64,000 bases of DNA from JALYNX01 sp963749415 (GTDB taxonomy: Bacteria; Actinomycetota; Acidimicrobiia; Spongiisociales; ZC4RG35): the NCBI GenBank assembly GCA_963749415.1, contig CAVVMG010000001.1, positions 1,612,001 through 1,676,000 on the forward strand, read 5' to 3'. The notes beneath the pieces are model-generated. The model worked only from the letters and a program-made list of their open reading frames with translations. It made no database searches and was not told the origin of the DNA. A program made the position numbers and the translations under genes. This document shows, piece by piece, positions 53,463 through 60,333 of this stretch; within the stretch, counting starts at the first letter, position 1; the number at the start of each line of letters is the position of its first letter.

Positions 53463-53947
53463 TGTTTGAATGGACAGGTGATCGGCAGGGAGCTGAGTGG
53501 ATGGCGGTAGCGGGAAGGCTGGTGTCGGCGGTCGGCTACCTCTGGTTGCTGTTCGCCATCCTCTCCGGCACTCGTGTGCTCGAGGATCTGCCGATCAACA
53601 TGGCCGGCTCCGCGTTCTACGCAATCGCCCTGATCTTTCTCGGGCGGGCGCTCCGAAAGCGGTCACGAGCCCCCGCCGAGGGTGAATCACAGCCCGTCGA
53701 CATCGCGTCCTCCATTCCGACGCCGCCGATCCTGCCCGATACCGCCAGGTCTCCGTCACCGGAACCAGCCGTTGAGGTGAGACCACTCGAGCCCGCCTCG
53801 AGACCGGCACCCCGGCCTGACCCCCCGTCAGGTGAACCGATACAGGACTTGCCGTCGATGCCGTCAGAGGTCGTGCCTTTGTCCACCCACAAGACTTCTC
53901 GTGACCTCGTCGAAGAGGCGCGGGCGCGCTGGGGCAAGAAGCCTTAA
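53462..53947 (+). CDS. Small membrane protein with proline-rich cytoplasmic tail
   Basis: A 161-residue protein I do not recognise. Two hydrophobic segments (AVAGRLVSAVGYLWLLFAIL and MAGSAFYAIALIFLGRAL) form a hairpin. Residues of about 70-130 are proline-rich and disordered, and the last 20 end in DLVEEARARWGKKP. The ATG overlaps the stop of the second permease, so it belongs to the exporter operon and may be an accessory or regulatory subunit (inference). Its stop overlaps the 3' end of plsB by 4 bp. Confidence 0.65.
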   Translation: MFEWTGDRQGAEWMAVAGRLVSAVGYLWLLFAILSGTRVLEDLPINMAGSAFYAIALIFLGRALRKRSRAPAEGESQPVDIASSIPTPPILPDTARSPSPEPAVEVRPLEPASRPAPRPDPPSGEPIQDLPSMPSEVVPLSTHKTSRDLVEEARARWGKKP

Positions 53948-56220
53948 AGCCCGGCAGCCGCCAACTCTCGGGCCTCACGCACTTCGGCGGCAAATGCCGC
54001 TCGCGCCGCGATGGCTGACTGGCCCGGAGTGAGGAGCCCGCGATTGTCGGCGAGGGCCAGGGCGGACTTGAACATGACCTGGCTGGCGCTCTCCCCACTC
54101 ATCAAGCGGCCCTCGATCCGATACATGCGGGCCCGGTCCAGGCACGCCTTGAGAAATGCCTTCTCGTTGAGGGTGCCTCGGGTCACCTCCAACTCGTCAC
54201 CGACGATCTGGTAGGCGTCGAGGAATGGCAAGACTGCCCAGTGGGCGATCGGCGGCCCCAACTTGGAGGCAATGCCTGCCGCCCCCGAGGCGAGCAGAGA
54301 CGATCGCCAATGCGGGACGTCGAGCTCGATGTCATCGGAGACGTCCTCGAGGAACGGCTCTTTCTCCTGGAAGAAGAACTCGAACTTGAGGAGGTCGCGG
54401 AGCCGCAGCAGCTCGGCGTCCACCGCGGCGGCGGTCACCTGGTCCCGGTCGGCGAGAGACGCCAGTGCCATCTCGGCGAGCGCTCGGGGGACGAAGAAGT
54501 GGACGATCACGTTCCGGTAGTAGGCGATGCGGACCATTTGCTCGTCGTCGAGCCAAAACACCCGCCTCCCGACCGCCTCATGGCTCGACACGTTGCCGTG
54601 CTCCGCCAGCCAGTCGAGCACTGTCGTGACCCGATCGGGAGCCGACAAGTCCAGGGTCTCGGTCGTCGGGAGAGCGCGAGCGGCCACGAAATCGGAGAGG
54701 CGGGCGCATTCCTCGGCTAGCTGCTCGGCTGTCCTTGCGTTGCCCCGGGCTGCGAGCAAGGCAACCGTTACCAGCGCGGTGGGTGTGATCGGGGTGACCT
54801 GGCCGATTCGGTACATGATCTCGAACCCGAGCTTCTGGAGGCCGATCGACGATTCGTCGTCCTCGGCGATGGCGTCGAGCGCTGAGGCAGCCGAAACCGG
54901 CTCGCCGAAGCGGATGTGGATGTCCCCATACCGGCGGCGAAGTGATTTCACCGCCCGGTACATCCAACCCAGTGATTCCCTCTGCTTGCCCTTCCCTTGG
55001 GCCTCGAGGGCGTAGTCGGGCACGTCCTGGATCTGGTCGTAGGCGATGGAGACCGGGATCAACTGGATGTCGTCGGTCTTGCCCCGCCGCAGCGAATCGA
55101 CCACATAGCTCAGCATCCCGAGCCGAGGGACACCAAGCCGGCCGGAACGGGAGCGGCCTCCCTCCATATACCACTCGAGGGGGAAGCGCTTCTCGATCAG
55201 ATAGTCGAGGTAGCTCTTGAGTACGGCTTTGTACAGCGGGTTGCCCTTGAACGAACGTCGGATGAAGAAGACTCCGGTGCGCCGCATCAGGGGACCGACC
55301 GGGAAGAAGTTCATGTTGATGCCGCCCGCGGTGTGGTTCGGCGGCAGGTCGTTCTCCCAGAGCATGAACTGAAGGGAGAGCCGATCGAGATTGGAGCGAT
55401 GTGACGGGAGGAACACAACGGGATGGGCCTGGCCGAGATCGGCGACCCGGCGCACCTGCTCGGGGGAGTAGCGGATCGATCCATAGCCCTGGCTGTAAAG
55501 CTTGTGGATCGCGTTCGCGATCACGTCGATGGCGTACGGCGAATGGGTCGCCGCGATCTCGCGCAGGTAGTGCTCCGCTTTGGATCGGCCCTGTTCGATT
55601 GCCAATCCCATCCCCTGGGAGATCTCGTCCACCGTGTCGAGGAACTCGCGCCGGGAGAGGATGGCCTCGGGCACGAACCGCGGGATCTTGTAGCGATTGC
55701 CTCGCAACCGGCGCTCGGCCTGATCGAGAACGCTCCAGGCCCGGCGGGTGATGAAGCTGGCCAGGGGGTCGACCTGACCCGAGGACTCGTGGTCGGAATC
55801 GAGGTCGGCAAGGAACGCGCCTCTCGCCGCGATGAGGCGCACCCGGTCCGAGCGGAAAGTCCGGATCCATCGAGCGCGCAGCCCTCGCGGGTCCCGGGGG
55901 TCACCAGGCTGGAGGACATCGGCCCAACTGACCGAGCGCCTCCCGTTCTTGGACCGCGGAGCCATCCACACCACACGAACCGGGATCAGATATCGGTTTT
56001 CCCCGGAAGCGAGGCGATCGGCGAGCGCATCCACATCGCCACCCCAGCCCCGTCTGGAGGATGCGATGCGAACCATGTCTGTCTCGGGCCCAACCGATGT
56101 CTCGAGCCATCTTTCGAGGATGGCGGCCTCGTAGTCACTGGCGGCATCCAACAGGTAGAGCACGGCCGCTTCGGGCGGGCCACTGAGGAGCTCATCGGGG
56201 GGGTCTCGCCTCAGTGTCAC
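53944..56220 (-). CDS. plsB: Glycerol-3-phosphate acyltransferase, PlsB type
   Basis: A 758-residue acyltransferase that makes lysophosphatidate from glycerol-3-phosphate. The acyltransferase block has VFLPSHRSNLDRLSLQF (HX4D), GGINMNFFPVGPLMRRTGVF, FFIRRSFKGN and LEWYMEGGRSRSGRL. An N-terminal helical domain and a long C-terminal region match PlsB. The GTG at 56220 is preferred over that at 56229 because TAGAGT ends 7 nt before it. PlsY, an unrelated acyltransferase for the same step, is 1 kb away across the dtd gene. Whether PlsB serves membrane lipid or storage lipid is unknown. Confidence 0.9.
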   Translation of the reverse strand: MTLRRDPPDELLSGPPEAAVLYLLDAASDYEAAILERWLETSVGPETDMVRIASSRRGWGGDVDALADRLASGENRYLIPVRVVWMAPRSKNGRRSVSWADVLQPGDPRDPRGLRARWIRTFRSDRVRLIAARGAFLADLDSDHESSGQVDPLASFITRRAWSVLDQAERRLRGNRYKIPRFVPEAILSRREFLDTVDEISQGMGLAIEQGRSKAEHYLREIAATHSPYAIDVIANAIHKLYSQGYGSIRYSPEQVRRVADLGQAHPVVFLPSHRSNLDRLSLQFMLWENDLPPNHTAGGINMNFFPVGPLMRRTGVFFIRRSFKGNPLYKAVLKSYLDYLIEKRFPLEWYMEGGRSRSGRLGVPRLGMLSYVVDSLRRGKTDDIQLIPVSIAYDQIQDVPDYALEAQGKGKQRESLGWMYRAVKSLRRRYGDIHIRFGEPVSAASALDAIAEDDESSIGLQKLGFEIMYRIGQVTPITPTALVTVALLAARGNARTAEQLAEECARLSDFVAARALPTTETLDLSAPDRVTTVLDWLAEHGNVSSHEAVGRRVFWLDDEQMVRIAYYRNVIVHFFVPRALAEMALASLADRDQVTAAAVDAELLRLRDLLKFEFFFQEKEPFLEDVSDDIELDVPHWRSSLLASGAAGIASKLGPPIAHWAVLPFLDAYQIVGDELEVTRGTLNEKAFLKACLDRARMYRIEGRLMSGESASQVMFKSALALADNRGLLTPGQSAIAARAAFAAEVREARELAAAGL

Positions 56221-56227
56221 GATCGCC

Positions 56228-56233
56228 ACTCTA
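56228..56233 (-). promoter_or_regulatory. -10-like box for plsB
   Basis: TAGAGT on the minus strand, 7 nt before the GTG at 56220. It overlaps the alternative upstream start at 56229. Confidence 0.4.
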
Positions 56234-56238
56234 TTTGG

Positions 56239-56712
56239 ATGTCAGAATCCGGCCCCGTGCGCATCGTCCTGCAGAGGGTGTCGAAGGCGTCGGTGAGGGT
56301 TGGCGAGGAGGTCGTCGGCGAGATTGGCCCAGGTTTGCTGATCCTGGTCGGCATCGAGACCGAAGATGGCGAGCGTGACCTGGCCACTGCTGCCGAGAAG
56401 ATCAGCGAGTTGCGGGTGTTCCCGGACGAGTCAGGGGCGATGAACCTGTCGGTCCGCGAGATCGGCGGCTCGGTGCTCCTGGTCAGTCAGTTCACCCTTC
56501 TCGCCGATGTGAGAAGAGGGCGTCGACCATCGTTCGTCGGAGCCGCACCCCCGGAGATCGCGGCCCCGCTGTTCGACCGCTTGGTCCGCTCGTTCGAGGA
56601 GCGTGGGATCCCGGTGGAATCTGGCCGATTCGGGGCAAAGATGGAGGTCTCCCTGGTCAACGATGGTCCGGTGACCCTCGTCCTCGATATCAGAGGGGGG
56701 CGGGTCGCCTGA
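56239..56712 (+). CDS. dtd: D-aminoacyl-tRNA deacylase
   Basis: A 157-residue DTD, which removes D-amino acids (and glycine) mischarged on tRNA. VLQRVSKASV opens the fold. The catalytic threonine is in LVSQFTLLADVRRGRRPSF. The C-terminal NDGPVTLVLDI is the conserved NxGPVT block. The ATG at 56239 would add six residues; a GTG at 56257 gives the usual start just before RIVLQRV. The gene diverges from plsB through a very short region and converges on plsY with a 23-bp overlap. Confidence 0.93.
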   Translation: MSESGPVRIVLQRVSKASVRVGEEVVGEIGPGLLILVGIETEDGERDLATAAEKISELRVFPDESGAMNLSVREIGGSVLLVSQFTLLADVRRGRRPSFVGAAPPEIAAPLFDRLVRSFEERGIPVESGRFGAKMEVSLVNDGPVTLVLDIRGGRVA

Positions 56713-57301
56713 GGCGGGCGCGGGCGTCCTTCCAATGCGGCCACCAAAGGATCGCCGGCAGACCGATCCCGAGGATCACGAGCAGGTCCTGGTTGGTCAC
56801 ACCCCACGGGCCATGGATGCCGGTCTCTGCCCACAAGAGGGAGCCGATGAAGATCGCCACCAGAGTGACCAACGCGCCGATACCCGTGGACCTGGTGATG
56901 GCGGCGGACAGCCCGAGGACGAACAGGGCAACCGGGGCAAAGGCGGGCCAGGCTCCGATCAGGATGCCGAGCGTGATGCTGAGGCCCTTGCCCCCTTCGA
57001 ATCGATACCAGACGTTGTAGACGTTCCCCGCTGCCGCACCGAGACCGGCGACGACGGCACCCGGGTCACCGGCGATGGCCATTCCGACCACCACGGCCAA
57101 AACCCCTTTTGCCACTTCGACGACCAGGACCAGCAGGGCGAGAACGGGCCCCCCGAGCCTCCGGGCGTTGTTGGCGCCGGGATTGCCGGTCCCACCTTCC
57201 CGTAGGTCGATGCCCCATAGCCCTGCGAGGGTGTTTGCCGATGGGATGCTGCCGATGACGTACCCGATCAAGGCCGCGAGGAGGGTCACTGATCCAGCCA
57301 C
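56690..57301 (-). CDS. plsY: Acyl-phosphate:glycerol-3-phosphate acyltransferase
   Basis: A 203-residue five-to-seven-helix membrane enzyme that acylates glycerol-3-phosphate from acyl-phosphate. The three loop motifs are present: GSIPSANTLAG, GGTGNPGANNARRLGG and RFEGGKGLS. It would use gpsA's product, in parallel with plsB. The matching plsX gene is not in the window. Its start region overlaps the 3' end of adnB by 16 bp, so it may be transcribed downstream of the helicase genes. Confidence 0.95.
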   Translation of the reverse strand: MAGSVTLLAALIGYVIGSIPSANTLAGLWGIDLREGGTGNPGANNARRLGGPVLALLVLVVEVAKGVLAVVVGMAIAGDPGAVVAGLGAAAGNVYNVWYRFEGGKGLSITLGILIGAWPAFAPVALFVLGLSAAITRSTGIGALVTLVAIFIGSLLWAETGIHGPWGVTNQDLLVILGIGLPAILWWPHWKDARARLRRPAPL

Positions 57302-60300
57302 TCTTTTCCAGGGCCGCAGAACCTGAGGAAGTCACAGGATTTGCACCAGGTCCCCGGCACCGCTTCGAAGGCCTCGCGCTCGATCCCCGCGGTGAGCCCG
57401 GCGATGTCGGCCCGAGCCACCTCCATCCAAGGAGCATCTGCATGGAACCTCTGCTCGGTGACGCCACCGCCGAGATAGGTGAAAGTCACGTCGAGGGAGG
57501 AGGGCTTGGGATGCCCGAGGTCGGCGTCGATAGCGGCGATGGCATAGGCCTGGAGCTGGACGATACGGCCTGCCTCCTCTGCCGGCTTCCCGCTCTTGAA
57601 ATCGACTATCTCCCAGGCGCCGTCGTCGATGTACACCGCATCCATCCGACCCCTCACCAAGTAGCCGTTGTCCACCTCGATCTCGAAGGGCGCCTCGACA
57701 AGAGTCGCGTTGCGCTCGGAGAACCGGGACGCCAGGAACGACTGGAAGGCGCCGGGGCCCGAGCCCTCGTCGGGCACGTCGTAGAAGTCGCCCTCGACCA
57801 CGTCGAAGGGGACCTGTCCCCGCTGATGGAGCTCGATGCGGCGATGGACCTCGGTTCCCGCAACCGCAGCCGGGTTGCGTCGTCGGGGCAGCCTGTCGAC
57901 GACTGACCAGTAGTACCGCTTCGGGCACTGGGCATATGTGACGAGCGAGGTGACGGACACCTGCTTCACCGGGGCGGGTGGCGGGATCTGCCGGTCTCCG
58001 GCTTGGACCTCGAAGAGGGTCCCGGTGAAAGATTCCACCAGCTCCTGATAGCGGGATTGGACTCCGAGTGAGCTCGCTACGGCATCGATCGAGGTGGGGT
58101 CGGCGATCGCCGAGCGCATCGCTGCCGCCCACCCCGAGGCGAAGACGGGGTCGGGTGTCACAGACTCCGCAGCCCAACGGAGAAGTGCCGGTCTCTTTGG
58201 CTCACTCTCGTGCCCGGCGACCCGGGTCGCCGGATGGTTCTCGACGAGGTCGAAGAGAGCGGACGGCTTCTTTGGGGTCATGCTCGGTTCGGGCAGCCCG
58301 TACCAGTAGCTGCCGGTGACCAACAGCGTCGATCGCGCCCGGGTCGCGGCGACATAGGCGGTGCGCCACTCCTGCAACTCGTGACGCTGCCGTAGGTAGG
58401 CAGTGCGGGCCTTTTCGTCGTCGGGCATCCCGGCCAATGCGGTGTCGATGCGGTGCTCGACGGGGAGATACTCGGGGAACCGGGCCGGGTCCGGGAATTG
58501 CTGAGATCGACTCGGGAAGTTCCTGTCCACCACCGCGGGCACGGCAACCACATCCCACTCCAACCCCTTGGCCCGATGGATGGTGACCAGGGTCACCGCG
58601 TCCTCGCCCGATAGATGTGCCGAGTCGAGCTCCTCCGCGGGCTCGTCCTCCATCAAATCGAGGTAGTCGAGGAAGGCCGTCAGCGATGGCCGACCTGACA
58701 GCGGGCTCCAGTCCTCGGCGAGATCGAGCAGGCGGTGCAGGTTCAACTTCGCTGTCAGCCGGGCTGTCGGAGGCAGGGCATCGATGTCCTGCCAGGCGCG
58801 CGTCCTGTCGAGAATGAGGCGACACACCTCGACCAGGCTCGTTCCCTGGCTCTCCACCAACACCTCGCGGTACGTGGTGAGGAAATGGGTCAGCGCCTTC
58901 CTCGACTCTGCCCTGAGCCCATCGATCTGATCGAGGCTCTCTACGGCCTCGAGAAGGCTCACCGGGGCCACTTCCTCGTCATCGAAGTCGGTGGCTGCCG
59001 TCGTCACCCACCGGGTGAGGGGGGCGATGTCGGCGAGCCCGAGCCGATAGCGGCTGCCAAAGAGCACCTGCACCAGCGACCCGGAGTCCTCCGGTCGCTC
59101 GATGATCGTCAGCCATGCCCTGAGCTCGGCGACCTCGGGCACCGAGAGCAGCCCGCCCAGGTTGGCCACCTCCACCGGGATCTCGTGGCGGGCGAGGGCA
59201 TCGAGGACGACTGCGAAGTCTTTGTTCTTGCGGAAGAGGACAGCCATCTTCGCCCAGGCGATTCCATCGGCATGGTGACCCTCCAGTTGGGTCGCGATCC
59301 AATCGGCTTCGGCAATCGCATCCTCCGCCCAGTAGGTGATCACCTCACCTGGGCGGTGCTCTGTGTCCGAGTGCAACTCGTCGGCGCCGGGGTTGCCCCG
59401 ACGCCTGACCTCGTTGGCGACATCGAGAATCACCTGTGACGACCTCCGGTTGAGCGTGAGCCCTCGCTCGATGGCTCTGCTCCCCGTGGGTGGGGGGAAA
59501 TGCTCGGAGAAGAGCTCGAAGTTCTCGGACGATGCCCCCCTCCACTCGTAGATCGTCTGGTCTTCGTCGCCGATGGCGATCACCGGGAAGCCGTCTCCGA
59601 AGACGGTTGCCAGCAACACTCGCTGTGCGGGATTCGTGTCCTGGTACTCGTCGAGGAGCACCACCCGGTAGCGATCCCTGATCTCCGCAGCCAGCCCCGG
59701 GTTGTCCTGCATCACCCGGGTGGAGAGCGTGACCAGGTCGCTGTAGTCCACCACCGCGAGGCGCCGCTTCTCGGCGCCGTAGGTGACCAGCGTGTCCAGC
59801 ATCTCCTGGCGTTTCATCCACACGTCGTCTTCAGGTAGTTCGGGCGCGAGCAGGTCCCGGGGCTCCAGGAGATGATCTCCGAGACGGTCACCGAGGCTGC
59901 GGATCTTGTCCAGGTTCTGCCGATTGGTGATGTCGATCGCCACGTAGTCGGTACGGTCGAACGTCTCCGAGAGCAGTTGCCGGGAGAACGTGGGGGTGAT
60001 GATCTTCATGCCGGAGTCGACCCCGGCCAGGGCACCGAACTCCGACAGGATCTGGGCGGCAAAGCCGTGATAGGTGTGCACCTCGACCTGACGGCCCTCG
60101 TCGACCTGTCCTTCGATGGTGGCCCTCACCCGGTCGGCAAGCTCGGCGGCCGCCTTGTTGGTGAACGTGATCCCGAGGATCTGCTCGGGCTCGACGCCGT
60201 GGTGGTCGATGAGGTTGGAGATGGCCATGGCTGCCGTGGTGGTCTTGCCCGTCCCTGCGCCCGCTCTGATTCGCATCGTGCGCAGGCCCAGATCGAGGAT

Positions 60301-60333
60301 GGCCTGTTGCTCGGGGCTGGGGGTCAGGCTCAC
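57286..60333 (-). CDS. adnB: AdnB-like helicase-nuclease
   Basis: A 1,015-residue fusion of a UvrD/Rep-type superfamily 1A helicase and a RecB-type PD-(D/E)XK nuclease. The P-loop AGAGTGKTT has K30, and the VVLLDEYQDTNPAQ motif II follows. Nuclease residues are in GTEVHRRIE, VRGRMDAVY and EIVDFKSGK. The four Fe-S cysteines are one in AQCPKRYYW and three in CKSCDFLRFC. The pair with the gene upstream matches the mycobacterial AdnAB double-strand-break resection motor. The GTG at 60333 overlaps the adnA stop (GTGA); the frame upstream of it is a shadow of adnA. Confidence 0.92.
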   Translation of the reverse strand: MSLTPSPEQQAILDLGLRTMRIRAGAGTGKTTTAAMAISNLIDHHGVEPEQILGITFTNKAAAELADRVRATIEGQVDEGRQVEVHTYHGFAAQILSEFGALAGVDSGMKIITPTFSRQLLSETFDRTDYVAIDITNRQNLDKIRSLGDRLGDHLLEPRDLLAPELPEDDVWMKRQEMLDTLVTYGAEKRRLAVVDYSDLVTLSTRVMQDNPGLAAEIRDRYRVVLLDEYQDTNPAQRVLLATVFGDGFPVIAIGDEDQTIYEWRGASSENFELFSEHFPPPTGSRAIERGLTLNRRSSQVILDVANEVRRRGNPGADELHSDTEHRPGEVITYWAEDAIAEADWIATQLEGHHADGIAWAKMAVLFRKNKDFAVVLDALARHEIPVEVANLGGLLSVPEVAELRAWLTIIERPEDSGSLVQVLFGSRYRLGLADIAPLTRWVTTAATDFDDEEVAPVSLLEAVESLDQIDGLRAESRKALTHFLTTYREVLVESQGTSLVEVCRLILDRTRAWQDIDALPPTARLTAKLNLHRLLDLAEDWSPLSGRPSLTAFLDYLDLMEDEPAEELDSAHLSGEDAVTLVTIHRAKGLEWDVVAVPAVVDRNFPSRSQQFPDPARFPEYLPVEHRIDTALAGMPDDEKARTAYLRQRHELQEWRTAYVAATRARSTLLVTGSYWYGLPEPSMTPKKPSALFDLVENHPATRVAGHESEPKRPALLRWAAESVTPDPVFASGWAAAMRSAIADPTSIDAVASSLGVQSRYQELVESFTGTLFEVQAGDRQIPPPAPVKQVSVTSLVTYAQCPKRYYWSVVDRLPRRRNPAAVAGTEVHRRIELHQRGQVPFDVVEGDFYDVPDEGSGPGAFQSFLASRFSERNATLVEAPFEIEVDNGYLVRGRMDAVYIDDGAWEIVDFKSGKPAEEAGRIVQLQAYAIAAIDADLGHPKPSSLDVTFTYLGGGVTEQRFHADAPWMEVARADIAGLTAGIEREAFEAVPGTWCKSCDFLRFCGPGKEWLDQ

